A stretch of 64,000 bases of DNA from Eulemur rufifrons (lineage: Eukaryota; Chordata; Mammalia; Primates; Lemuridae): contig NC_090989.1 of assembly GCF_041146395.1 (NCBI RefSeq), positions 284,238,343 to 284,302,342 on the forward strand. Direction: 5' to 3'. Under the pieces are notes generated by a model. The model was not told the origin of the DNA and did not search any database. It worked only from the letters and a program-made list of their open reading frames with translations. The position numbers were made by a program, and so were the translations under genes. Positions 24,705 to 36,292 of this stretch are shown one piece after another; the stretch's first letter is position 1, and the number at the start of each line of letters is the position of its first letter.

Positions 24705-25640
24705 GGAGAGCTGTTTACTTTTAACCGTGGGCACCCTGTTCTGTTTACGGGACTGGGGCTGCTACGCTCACCACGTGGGCTGTTCCCCACACTCGATTTC
24801 AGGTAAAAGGCTGAGACGCGATTAGGCTTTTCTCGTATCCATGCCTGTCTTAAACGCCTTCCCGTGTGCCTTATTTAGCTGATTTCAAGATAACATATTT
24901 TTCCACGCTCTGACATCTCTGAAATCAGGGTGGGTCTTGGAGCCTTGTGATCAGGGGTGTGTCGGGGTTTCGCGGGCAGTTTTTCCCCTGGTGACGCATG
25001 AACTCATGCCATGTCTCGCACACGACAGTGCCCTGCTCGGCTGATAAAACGTGGCATTTCACACTCTTGATTGGACAGCTCTCTGTGCTTGAAAGTTCCG
25101 GAGTTGACACGACCAACCGCTGTGATTGGACGTGCGTGGCCCTCCTGCTCAGAAAGCCTGTCCTGGTTGCCTCCGACCCGGGACGGCCACTCCAAAGGCT
25201 GCCTGTGGGAATGGCCGGACCCTGCGGGCGCCTTTAAGTGTGGAGCTCACCCCAGGCCCTCCTAGGAGCAGGGCTGCGGAGGTTGACGCTCGGCCTGAGT
25301 GAGCCAGGGCTGGCGAGGACGGGGCCGCGCTGGCTTCATGGCGCCGGGCGCCTGCCCTCTCTGCACGCCGGTCCTCACGCCCCTCTCTGGGCTCTGGCAG
25401 TGGCGTTTGCTGGGTTGTCCTGGCCATGCCCATTGATCCTAGGCTGCCGACTCTGCCGGGGGCTTGGATCCCTGACTGATTGGCTATTGATTGGTGATGG
25501 TTGAAGGAACAATCTCTTCACCGGCCTCCTGTGCTGGGTCCTGGTAAAGTCCCCACTCTGCCTGGCACCGTCCCTGCTACATGCGAACGGTCTTTGCTCC
25601 ACGACATAAGCACCGTCTGCCTTTGCATAAGTCCGAAGGG
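24705..25640. other. Intron 1 sequence with CCAAT-type motifs
   Basis: No exon seen. Two ATTGG (inverse CCAAT) boxes lie at 25479-25483 and 25490-25494, and two further gattgg copies near 25069 and 25123. Confidence 0.4.
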
Positions 25641-26060
25641 TCTTACTGGTGGAAATAGTCAGTCCAGAGATGAAAGTGGCCGTCAGTGAAGCTGTACGTG
25701 ATAATGTCTATTATTGACATCAGTAATAAAGTGGATGAAAAATCAAATCTTTTGACACCATTGAGATCTGCAAAATTTGCTTTGGAAAAATAGATTTTAG
25801 AAGATGAGCAGCCATGAAAGAAGCTTCGGGAAGAGGGAGAAGGTGTCTGGAGGGCTAGAGTTAAGTCTCCATTGCGGTTCTGACGCAGAAAAGACACTTA
25901 GAGAAATAAACTGCAAAGTTGAAACAAACACAATCAAACAATGATGTCTAGAAAACCGTTCAAGGAATTAATTGACTCAGTGGAGCTCACCCCAAATGGT
26001 GTTTTCAATTTCCTCAATGTTGATAAAATTATCACTAGAATGTTAGTGTTCACAGCCCTA
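25640..26060. promoter_or_regulatory. AT-rich repeat-free island, candidate conserved element
   Basis: About 420 bp of AT-rich sequence with no repeat I recognise, bounded by GC-rich DNA. It contains ttattgacatcagtaataaa, gaaacaaacacaatcaaaca and ggaattaattgactcag. No protein-like frame is convincing. It could be an enhancer or an old, unrecognised repeat. Confidence 0.3.
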
Positions 26061-26064
26061 ATCC

Positions 26065-28505
26065 CAGCGCTGGCGAGCTCTGTAGGGGTGTGGCGGGGCG
26101 GGAGCCTGTCTGCTCTGTGCCTGGAGGGCTGGAGTCAGGCCTGGACAGGCGTCTTGGTGCACCCTGCCCTGCAAGACCAGCCCAGGCACCTGGGGGCTGT
26201 ATGTGTGTCCTGGAGCCCCGGGGGGTGTGGATGACCCAGCTGCTCTCCCAGCTCCGCTCTGCAGGGGTGCCAGCACCAGCTGTCCCTAGGGTGGGGCTGG
26301 GCTGGCTGGTGCCTTCCTCACCCCCTCTGCCCCGCTGTGTGTCCAGGAGGTTTTGCCCCCAGGTTCTCGTGAGGGGCCTGGAGGGGAGCTGGTGGGCAGG
26401 GTGGGGTTGGGGGCCCCTGTGGCGGCCTGTTCACCCCCTCCCTCCACGCCCTGCACTGGGCTGGCTTTGCTGTTTCCTTGCTCGGCCTCTGGCTCCCATG
26501 AGGCCACCCAGGTGTGGATGGTGGTGGCCGGGGGGACAGTGGCTGAGCACCACTCAGGAGAGGGTGTTTGCAGGACTGAGGCAGGGGATGGTGCCGGGGA
26601 TGGGCCCCGTTTGGCCTGGAGTCAGGGCAGGGGTGCACAGTTAGGACGTCCCCTTTCCCAGTCTAGGCCCAGGGGTGGGCACGAGATCGGGGCCGCTCTG
26701 AGGAATGGCAGACCCCTTCCTGGCTCCCGCGGGCCCAGTCACTGCTGCCGTGTCGCGCCTGGGAGGCTTGCAGCGGGCTGTTCCCTGAGCAGTGGGGCCA
26801 GGATTGGTCGTTGTTTCTTGTCTTTGCAGAGCGAGTGTGCTGCTGGCTCGGAAGGTCTCCTGACAGGTCCTCGTGGGGATTAGAAATAGGAACAGAACAG
26901 GCCGAGGCTCAAGTGTTCCCAGTGGCCAGCCGGCCTGCCTGGGCACTGTGGCCGGGCCACCGGACCTGGCTGTGCCCTCGTGGCCAGTTTCCCCCCAGCC
27001 AGCCCTTTGGTTCTGTGTCTGGAAGGGGCGTTACAGACCCCCTTTCCCCCACCAGCGCAGGGGGGAAGCGCCGGCACATGCTCTCTCGGTGCCCTGCATC
27101 CCGGGCCCCCTGAGGCCTGGCCGGGGTTGAGGGGGACTCGGGCTCCTGTTCCCCTAGTTCTCATCAGAGGAACCCGGCCCGGGCTCTGGACGCAGAGCCA
27201 CCATGTCTCCCATTCTGCCACCCTTGTCCCTTGGCCTCAGGCCGAATCTTCAGCCCTCGCTGGCTGGTTCCGGAGACCTGGCCTGGGTCCACAAGCGGCC
27301 TGTGCTACCAGTGGGGGCCCTGCTCTTACTCATCACTCATCTGAGATTAAAGCGTTTGACATTCAGTTGGTCGGGGAGAGATTTTTTCTTAGGGACATTT
27401 GGTGAGTGAAGCGGAGGTGGCCTTGGTCCGTCTCAGGCTGGCCGTGGCCGCTCGCAGGTGCTGCCTGCAGTGCTCAGAGCGGTCAGAGGGATCGGTGGTG
27501 TCTGCCCGGGTGTGGCCAGCCGAGGCGGCCCGCACTCCCTCACCGGCCCTCCCACGTGGGCCCCCAGGGCCAGGGTGGCCCGGCCAGTGAGCTCAGCTCT
27601 TCCCTGAGCCAGGCTCGTGTCACTTCCTATGCTCACTGTCCTCCTGGGCTCCTGCAAGGCCGGCCCACGCAGCCGTCCTGGGCTGGCCACGCCTGCCCTG
27701 CGCCCCAGGGCTCCGCCGGGCCCTACTGGCCCTGGCCCCGTGGGCCCTCATGCCCTGGCGTGGCACCAGCCGGCGCGGTAGGTGCCCTGCCCAGCTTTAC
27801 CACGGAGGGGCCTTCTTCCCTGGGACTCCTCCCTGGTCTTGGAACTCGTTTTATTTTTTGCTTTAGCAGTCCGTCTTGTGGAACGGCTCCGGGACTCCTT
27901 TGTTCAACAAAGGGTGTGCAGAGTCAGCGCCAGGCAGACAAAGCCGCACACGCTGGGGCTGGCCGCGCACCCACGTCAGCTGTCTGGCGGGAGGAAGGAG
28001 CCTCGGCACTGGGCTCTCCCTTCTCTGAGCCTGGCCGGCGCGTTGGCCGCCCCCAGTGAGGACAAATGATGCCCTTCGCTCCCGTGTCCTCCAGCACAGC
28101 CACCCTTGATTCCTGCTCGAGGAAATGACTGGTCGCTATTAAGTGGAGACATGATTTGGGGGAGGATTTGTGGAGCTGGTTTCTCGACAGCGCCCTGCGT
28201 GGGCCATCGGGAGGTCTCTTCAGCTGGTGTTTAGGGTGGCCCTGTACGGTGTGAGGGTCCCCTGGCCCCTTGGCCTCGCCAGAGACCTGGGAGCAGGCAG
28301 CGCGAGGTGGGGAGCTGGAACGTAAACCCGTGTCACTCCTGATTGAGAATCTCAGCTGCGAGGTGGTGAACTTCCTCGCAGGTGACTTGCCGGGCTCTCG
28401 GGGCACCAGGGGTGCCTGCTGGGGCTCCTGGTCTCAGAGCGCTGGAGTGTCAGCCTGAGGGGTGGCCAGCCCAGCCCTGGTTCAGCTGCTGCTTTTACCA
28501 GATTC
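26065..28505. other. Intron 1 GC-rich sequence, no gene recognised
   Basis: Nothing beyond scattered open frames typical of GC-rich DNA. Confidence 0.45.
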
Positions 28506-28507
28506 TT

Positions 28508-28556
28508 GAGAGGGAGAGAGAGAGGGAGAGAGGGGGAGAGAGCGCGCGGGGCAGCG
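28508..28556. repeat. GA-rich purine tract
   Basis: gagagggagagagagagg and variants: near-pure purine on the + strand for about 45 bp, capable of triplex formation. Confidence 0.85.
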
Positions 28557-28611
28557 AGCAGTGGGAGATGCCCCAGAGACGCGGCCCAGCGGTCTGGGCC
28601 GTCAGAGTTTC

Positions 28612-28935
28612 CTAGCTCTCCTTGTGTGAGTGTCCTGGGGCTGCCACAGCAAACGGTCACAAACTGGGCCCCGGGCCTTTCCTGGCTGTACGTGGCTTCT
28701 CCCCTGCGTCTTCCTCCTCCTCTGTCTGTTAAAAGATGCTGCTGGTTGGATTTTGGGCCTGCCCTAATCTATCCTCCTCCACCCTGCTCTAGCGTGACCT
28801 CGTCTTGAGGTCTCTACTGCGGTTACAAATGCAAAGATCCTTTTCCCAAATAAGGTCACATTCTGACATTCTGGGAGTTAGGACGTGGGCATATCTTTTT
28901 TGGGGGGGGGTTGCACAGTTCAGCCCCCTACACTG
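28612..28935 (-). mobile_element. MLT1-type MaLR LTR (antisense)
   Basis: gtgtcctggggctgccacag, ggtcacaaactgggc, then gcctgccctaatctatcc, cccaaataaggtcacattctg and gcacagttcagccccct are the antisense MLT1 landmarks in order. Solitary and diverged. Confidence 0.8.
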
Positions 28936-28939
28936 CTTC

Positions 28940-30940
28940 CTCTTTCTTCTGTCCAGACGTTTGCTGGGTGCCAGGTACCTCTGAGCCCTGGGTGGGGTCC
29001 CCTGTCGGGGAGTGGAGGGTGTAGACCCTGCCCTGGAGTGCTCAGCCCAGCCCAGAGCTGAGCGAGAAGCGGGGCACAAAGGGGCGAGGGGGTGGCCCCA
29101 GGAGGGAGCGGGTGGGTTCAGAGGGTGGGCAGGCGGCGGAGGAGGAGGAAGAGGGGAAGCCCAGAGACAAGCCCACGGGGCACTCGGGTGCCAGGTCTGG
29201 TGGATCTGAGCCTCCCAGCTGTGCCTGCGTCTGGGGCTTTCCACACGTCCCCCCAGGGCACAGCCGGAGGGGCTTGGCCAGGGGGTTCTGAGTGCCTCGC
29301 CCTGGCTGTGAGGGTCCCGGGGCAGCGAGACCGTCCCTGCGATGCCTTTGGATTTGCGGTTTTCACTCCACCGAACCCCGTCCTCCGGGGCTGGTCTCTG
29401 CTGTGAGCCCCGGCCTGGCCAGGCCACACGTGGGTGTGACCGGTGGGCTGTGCTGAGCTTCGCCCCCTGGAGTCGCTCTGCTGCCCTCTCACTTCCCGTG
29501 GCTGCCCCCGCCCCCTTCCTGAAAATAACACCTGGGGCGGGTGTGTGGGGCAGGGAGCACCTCACAAGCGCAGCCTGGGACCCTCCCTGTGACTGTGTCT
29601 TCCCGTGGCCGGTGGCCTGGGCCTTTCTTCTTGGTGCCCTGTGCCTGGCACAACATAGGTTGTGACACAAGTTTGAGGGATGAATGAACAAACGAAGGTG
29701 GTGACGGAGCTGTGCCCTGAGGTCCGAGTTGGCTCAGCTGTTCTCTCTTGGTGACAGTCATTGAGTGTGGCCGGGGCAGGGTGTCCTGGCTGCGGGGGGA
29801 CGCAGAGGACCTTGTGGTTGGCCGTGATGCCTGGTGTCCGGGGGACTGGACTTGCTCTGCTGCAGGATGACGTCCCTGTGCCCTGCCCTGGCCTCCCCCT
29901 CGCCTCGGCCCCCTGCCCCCCGTGGGGAGCAGGCCCCCCCAGGGGCGCCCCCACCACGACGCCCCCTAAGGAAAGACCCTCAAATACGGTCAAGCCTTGG
30001 GAGAACAGAGCCGTTCAGCGTCACGCAGAGGGTAACAGTGAAACTGGAAACGACCCGGGCGCCCAGTGGCAGGGGGTGGGTGAGGCAGGTCGGCCGGGGC
30101 CAGGGGAACCCCATTCCTGAGCACCCAGCGCTGCCTAGTGCAAGGGGCTGGGGACGCCTGTGCCATCAGCAGGGGAAGCCAGGACTCGAGCAGTCAACAA
30201 CAGAAACCAGAGACTGGACGGAAAAGCCCCGGCGGTTGGTGGTGTTTGGGTGGGAGGCCCTGTCAGCGCCATTTTGTTCCACTTCCCTTCCCTTATCTGG
30301 GATAGTTATTTCTGTGTCGGGGAGAAACAGACCAAAGTTCTATCCGGTGGAGCCGCGTCCCGGGCACACTTCCTTCCCTGGTGAAATGACACGGGACCCG
30401 CCGGCAGCTGGTGCAGGGGCTGCGGGGCCCTGAGTGCCAGTCTGGGCCTCGGTTTCCCCACCCGTGTCATCCCAGCGCACAGAGCACTGGAGAGGCCTTC
30501 AGGGAGTGAGAGACCAGAGACACCACAGCGTTGGAGCCAGCCCTGGCCCACCTGGAGGCCCTGGGTGCCCTGGGCAGGTGGGCGGGCCGGTCCCTGCCGT
30601 CTGCCCTTCCCGGGACCCCGCGCACGGGGCCCAGGACTGGAGCTTTGCTGGGGCTGAGGCACCAGCTCTGGCCAGCTGTCCTGCCCGAGGACCGGCCGCC
30701 TCCCCTGCCTCCCCTGCACGGCTCTGCCCCAGGCCTGGTGCTCTGCCCGCTGAGGGGCCTGGCTGGAATTTCCAGAAAGTGCCGCTTCTCAGTGGATCGT
30801 CACATTTTCTGACCGTCTGAGAAGGTGACTTCGTGGGAACTCGCCGTGCTGGCTGTGGGACCTGCTCCTCTCAAACTCGACTCCCAGTGGAGACGTCTCT
30901 TTAAGAAATTCTAAAAGTGATGCCTACTCATCAGGAAAAC
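28940..30940. other. Intron 1 GC-rich sequence
   Basis: A sense L2 3' remnant (gtgcctggcacaacataggt then gatgaatgaacaaacg) lies at about 29635-29705. No exon seen. Confidence 0.45.
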
Positions 30941-30944
30941 CACG

Positions 30945-31092
30945 CCAGTAGTCCCACCTACTTGGGAGGCCGAGGCGGGAGGATCGCTGGAGCCCAGGAG
31001 CTCCCGGCTGGGCTGCAGGGAGCTACAACGGGGCCACCGCACTCCAGCCTGGGCAGCAGAGCAAGACCCTGTCTCAGAAAACAAATGGACCA
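30945..31092 (+). mobile_element. Alu monomer (sense)
   Basis: Reads agtcccacctacttgggagg, gaggatcgctggagcccagg, then ctccagcctgggcagcagag and a degenerate A-rich tail. Only one arm is present. It is the only Alu in the VAV2 sense orientation here. Confidence 0.85.
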
Positions 31093-31357
31093 ACAAAAGT
31101 AGAAGAAACAGCTCAGGGAGGTCGAAGGGCAGAGCACCCCAGGCCCGCTGGGCCCACCCTGGGGCTGAGGCCAGAGACCCTCCCCAGAGGCCAGTGTGAG
31201 GGCCGTGGGGTGGGAGGGGCTGCGGGGGAGGGTGGGTACGTGAGGGGGTCCTGCAGGCCGAGCTCCTGGTGCTCACCAGTTTTTAAGTGGCAGAACCCCG
31301 TTCCCTCCCCTCCCTGTGAGCTTGTGAGGAAGGCTTCCTCTTCCTCGGACTCCAGGG

Positions 31358-31450
31358 AATGTGTTCCGTTCCCTGAATTGGGGAAACTGAGGCTTGAGAG
31401 GGTCAGGGGCTTGCCCAAGCCACCCGGGGATCTAGGTGGAGTTACCTCCG
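31358..31450 (-). repeat. MIR fragment (antisense)
   Basis: ggggaaactgaggcttgaga then ggggcttgcccaagccaccc match antisense MIR. Confidence 0.6.
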
Positions 31451-32204
31451 GTGCCCTCTGCTCCTGCTGGCCTGAGTCCTGGGGGGAGTGAGCCGCTGCC
31501 CTGTTCCAGAGAGTTCCCACGGTGGGTTCACGGAGCAGGGCCCACGGCCTCTCTGAGCCGTGAACACGCGGGGTCCGAGGCCCAGCTGAGTCAACTTGAG
31601 ATTCGCGGTTTCTTTCCCAGGTGTGAGAGGAGCTGAGGGGCTGCAGAAGCCAAAGGAGACAGTCAAAGTCCCCAGGCTGGGGGTGCCGGGGGGTGGAGAG
31701 CCGGGCGGGTGTTGGCCGCGTCCCTTGGCTCTGCCGCGTCGATCTCTGTGGGGTCCCCAGAACAGATCCTGGGCCGCACAATGTGACTAGGGCCTGGATG
31801 AGTGACCGAGTGAAGGACGAGGACCCCACAGGGGCAGGAGCAGAGTGTGGCTGGAACTGCACAGGGACAGGCGCTCGGAGAGCAGGGCCGGGGGCTGCAC
31901 TGCCCTGCCCAGCGGGCCTGCCCCGTGGCCGCCCGCACCTCTGCCTTCCTGCCCTGCAGCAGCGCCCGGTTTCCCGCCCTGTGGTGTCTGCCCGGCCAGC
32001 AGGAGCACAGAGGGCCCCCTCCTTTCCCCGCCGCTCCCTGGTCGCGCATTTGTGGCACACAAGCAGCAAGAGGATGCAAACGAGTACGTTTTTAACACAG
32101 GAAAAATATGTCCGCATCTTCCCTCTGCCTGTTTGGAGTTCAGAACCATTCCTCTCCCTTGTCCACCCGCAGGTATGTTTTTGCTTAACTTTGTTCATCG
32201 CAAC

Positions 32205-32376
32205 ACAGGCACCCACCACACACGTGCACAGGTACACACACACATCACACAGTGGGGTGCACACGTGCTGGAGCAGGCACGCATCCATTCACACACACCA
32301 TGCCCATACACACCACCACACACACACATGTGCACACGCACCCACACACGTGCACACACACAGACAAGCATGTCCC
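32205..32376. repeat. CA-rich imperfect tandem repeat
   Basis: Interspersed cacacac, cacgtgcacac and cacaccaccac runs over about 170 bp. Confidence 0.85.
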
Positions 32377-33409
32377 TGCGCACCCCTGTGCTCTGCTCTG
32401 GCTGCTGGCGTCGGCCGTGTGCTCCGCCTGGGGCGCTGGGGGTGGAGTGTGTGCGTGTGGGTGCTCACAGCCCTGCTCCCCGTTCCGGACCCATTCCTAG
32501 AGCTGGGCTGGGTCCTCCGGAAGGCTCCGGCGCTCACCGTTACTGGCTCAGAGTTCACAGAGCACCTGCAGTGCTGCTCCTGCCCTGGGCACTTCCTGTC
32601 TTGCAAACGTGAGATGAGAAACGCTCCTTGGGACACCGTGTGGCACCTGTGGAGCTTGAGGAGCCCGAGAGGGCCTCTCCCTCAGGCGTCCTGCACGTGC
32701 CACTCACTGGGTACCCCGGCTGCTTCTGCTGTGACTCCCCTGCCCCCTCAAGGCTGCTGGAGCAGCCCCGGTGACAGCTGATGCAGCAGCCTTGGCCGTG
32801 TGTGCGGGGCCACGGGCCCTCAGCAGGTGGCTGGTGGCTGGATGGACAGGCCGATGACGGCTGTTAGCTGCCGTGTGTGCCCCTGGGGCAACCCCTTTCC
32901 CCGGGGCCCACGCTGCCTCTCAGAAGTCCCCACCAGCGACTGGGGTGATGACAGAGCGTGACATTTTACTGTTTCCTCTTGAAATGATGTGTTCTGACCG
33001 CAGGAGCCAGTGCCCAGGAGCAGACGGGCGTGTTGCTCTGAGTGACAGCTTCTGCGGCAGTTGCCAGACGTTGGAGAAGGATGCTTTGTGTCCCCTGGCG
33101 GTTATGGGGGTGGGATCTTACGAGCGCCATGCGTAATGCATTGGGCTGTCCCGGTGGGAGGGCCGCTTGCCTGTGCCAGGGTCATGGGAGGGGTCGCCCG
33201 CAGGTGCCGGCTCCACCTGGGCACTGGTGAGTGGCTGCCACAGAGGGAGGACACCTGGGTGGAGACCCCGGGCCCGATTAGATTCTCTGGGTTTTGGGTG
33301 CTCAAGCCGGTGTGTTCGGTGGCCGTGCGGAGGCCGCGGTCGGGCAGGCAGGCCTGAGGGCCTGAGCCGTGTGGTCGGCCTGGAGCGGCATCGTGGGGGC
33401 GGCTTCCCC

Positions 33410-33500
33410 ACAGCGGTGTGGCGGGGGAGGAGAGTCAGGATTTGAACCCGAATCTCTCTGCCTGAAAGCTGGCTGGGTCTACCCACCCCTGTGCCTGAGC
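33410..33500 (-). repeat. MIR fragment (antisense)
   Basis: gagtcaggatttgaacccga then tctctctgcctgaaagctgg match the antisense MIR tRNA-derived head. Confidence 0.5.
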
Positions 33501-34004
33501 CCCCCACCCCAATTCAGGGGTGTCTGGAGCCGGGCCCCGTGGTGTTCCAGCCCACTGGGAGCCCCTAGGGGACATTGGTCCCTGGAGAGCCCTGCATCGG
33601 GCCTTGGGGTCAAATACACACTTGGAGAGGGCCCTAGTGTGCCGGGTCCAGACGGGGACGACGGTGTCGGGGAATCCGCGAGGGGCAGGGATGGCAGGGA
33701 GCCGGGACGGAGGGCGGAAGGAACCTGGGGCTCTTGCCTCAGTTTCTCATCAAAGCTTCGTTCGTCCCTCGGTTTGCTCGTTCATCGCGCAGACGCTGCG
33801 AGGGCCTGTGGGTTGAGCTGGGGGAGCGCGGCGCGAAGGGCCCCTCCCCCCAGCTGCCCCCCAGGGCTGCCTGGAGGACTGGCCAGTGCCTCACAGCCGC
33901 AGTCCTGCAGTGCGGAACCCCGAGACCTCTTGTCACAGGGCTGTGCCCCTGCGCAGGCTCAGGGGGGGGTCCTTCCTGCCTCCTCGGGCTCCGGTGGTCC
34001 CGGT

Positions 34005-34240
34005 GCTCCTTGGCTGGCGGCCGCATCGCCCCGGTCTCTGCCTCCGTCTCCTCATGTGTCTGCTCTTCTGAGGACACTTGTCACGGGATTTGTGGCCCAG
34101 CAGATAATCCAGAATGATCCTGTCTTGAGATCCTTAATTTTATCTATGAAGTCCTTTTTTCCAAATAAAATCACAAAGTTCTGGGAACCAGGACAGGGAC
34201 ATGTTTGGGGAGGGGGACACCAGTCAGCCTGTTATACTTG
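34005..34240 (-). mobile_element. MLT1-type MaLR LTR fragment (antisense)
   Basis: ggtctctgcctccgtctcct, gaggacacttgtcacgggat, then ttttccaaataaaatcacaa and a ggggacaccagtcagcc end correspond to antisense MLT1. It ends exactly where the next LTR begins. Confidence 0.65.
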
Positions 34241-34557
34241 GTGTTATGGACTGCATGTTTGTGTCGCCCCAAAATTCGATGTGGTGGCGTTAGGAGGTGG
34301 GGCCCTTTGGGAGTGACGAGGTTTCCATGAGGTTGTCACGGCGGAGCCTTTGTGGACGCACGTTTATGCCTCCCGGGAGAGCTTGCTGCTCTCTGCCTTC
34401 TGCCACGTGAGGGTGCGGGGAGAAGTCGCTAGAACCCGATCGTGCTGGCACCCTGGTCTCGGACGTCCAGCCCCAGAGCTGTGAGGAGTAGATCCCTGTT
34501 TATGAGCTGCCAGTGTGCGGTGTTTTGCCCCAGCAGCCTGAGCTGACCAGGACACTG
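34241..34557 (+). mobile_element. MaLR LTR (MLT1/MST-like, sense)
   Basis: Starts tgttatggactgcatgtttg, continues gaggtggggccctttgggag, gccacgtgagggtgcgggga and ccagccccagagctgtgagg, and ends cagcctgagctgaccagga. Nearly full length and in the opposite orientation to its left neighbour. Confidence 0.8.
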
Positions 34558-34559
34558 GG

Positions 34560-36125
34560 CAGCCAATGACGACTCCTGCAGCCTCACTCTGTCTGGGAGT
34601 GTGGGTGCTGTCTCTGCTCTGCAGAGCGTGTTCCTAGGGTGCAGCCGACCAGCCTCAGGGCCTTGGCACGGCCCCCGCACAAGGCAAGTGACCCCCCCAC
34701 AGTCTGGGAGCAGCAGCTGTGGGTGTTACTGCCAACTCTGCGACAGGTGAGGAAACTGAGGCTCTGAGAGGTGAAGTGGCAGGTCCCGGGTGTCCAGGCT
34801 GAGCAGGGCCAGGGCCTCCCCCAACACGTGGATGACCGGGGAGGAGGGGAGGATGCCCGTCCCGTCTGGGGCCTGCCCCATGGGTGACTGCTGCCCCCCA
34901 GGAGGCTGAGCGCAGGCGTCTCCAGGGTGGGTCTGGCAACCCCAGCAGGGGCTCCAGATGGGGATATGGCGGGAGAAGGGGCCTCTTTCAGAGCGAAAAG
35001 TCCCTCAAAGCCTGACCTGGTCCCCCTCTGACCTCCCCGAGTGCCAGCTCTGTCCCCAGGCCCCAGAGATTGGCTGCAGCGTGGCCGGTGTGGGGCCTTC
35101 GGCAGGGAGAGGGGCCGTTTTGCCGCCTGTCTCAGAAGCTCTGCTGCTGCCCTTGCGTTTTCCCTTCAAGGTGTTCAGCTCAGCAGGACGGGTAATAGCG
35201 AGACTGTCCTCCAGCCCCGGAGCAGTAACCGGCACGTTTGGCCTGCGCGGCAGCGGGCGGTGGAGCCAGGGAGCCCTGTGTGGCTCCGTCTGGAGTGGGA
35301 CTGTCCTAACTGCGCGGGTGAAGGGGCACCGGGAGGAGCGTGCGAAGACTCTGACGTTGACCTTGGAGGCCGCTCTCCGGAAGGGGAAGGAGATGGAGAA
35401 AGCGGCAGGGACAAGGGACCATTCCCAGGCCGCTGGGCCGGTGCCAGTGGTCTATCTGCCAGGCTGCGGCCGAGAAGAGGGTCCCGGTGAGGGCAAGGGG
35501 AGGGCTGCGGCGTCGGGGGCAGCGTCGGGCTGATCTCTCTGAGCCAGACCTGCCTGAAGGAGCTGGGAGCTGCGGAGTGGGATCCGAACCCTCCGGCCTT
35601 CGGAAGCTGGTTACGCAGAAATACAGAAAAGCAGTTTCCTCTGGCTTCGGAGAAAACCTCTGGTTTGACCCTGACCTTGAAGTCCTGATAACATGAGCTA
35701 CGCTTTATCCCCAGCGGGTCTTTTGAGGCTGCAGGGGGCAGGCGTTGGGAGGAGACCTTGGCATCCTTCTCGCCCGGGGCAGGACCTGGCACACAGTAGG
35801 TGCCCACTAAGTGTCTGTTGATGGGATTGCCTCCCAGCTGGCTACCTGCACCGCCCAGACTTCCAAACGAGTCCTTTTCCGGAATTGTTTTTTCTGGTGG
35901 GTTTCCCCGCGAGTGCTGATGAGGAAGTACTCTACAGTCGGAGTGGGGAGGAATCCCTGCCCAGCTCTGCACGGCCCTGTGCGCGTGTGCCCGGGCGGGC
36001 CACCAGCCTGTCTCCTGTTTGCTTGACCTCACCTTCCAGAACCCACTTCCCGTGGTCAGGGCCTGCAGACGGAAGGACAGACTGACCTGGCCTTTGGTGG
36101 GGAACTCCAGCCACTGGGTTTCTTG
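34560..36125. other. Intron 1 sequence
   Basis: An antisense MIR at 34718-34800 (gtgaggaaactgaggctctg) and a sense L2/MIR 3' remnant at about 35765-35830 (ggcacacagtaggtgcccac). No exon. Confidence 0.5.
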
Positions 36126-36128
36126 GAC

Positions 36129-36292
36129 TTTTTCTTCTTTTCTTTAAGGCACAGGGTCTCGCTCTGTCACCCAGGCTGCAGTGCAGGAGTGCGATCGTAG
36201 CTCACTGTGATCCAAACGTCTAGGCTCAAGCGATCCTCCTACCCCGGCCTCTCCAGGTGCTGGGACTACAGGTGTGGCCACCGCACTCAGCC
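36129..36292 (-). mobile_element. Alu monomer (antisense)
   Basis: T-rich tail remnant, then cacagggtctcgctctgtca, ctcaagcgatcctcctacc and gctgggactacaggtgtgg. One arm only (FLAM-like or truncated). Confidence 0.85.

Larger units (their letters stand above)
31093..34000. other. Intron 1 sequence, no gene recognised
   Basis: Contains two antisense MIR remnants and a CA-rich block (listed separately). The 391-residue antisense frame at 31113-32288 has no domain and is interrupted in composition by the CA block. Confidence 0.45.

Noticed and set aside
31113..32288. 391-residue antisense frame
   Set aside because: Composition follows local GC content, it crosses a CA-repeat, and no domain or splice structure is visible.
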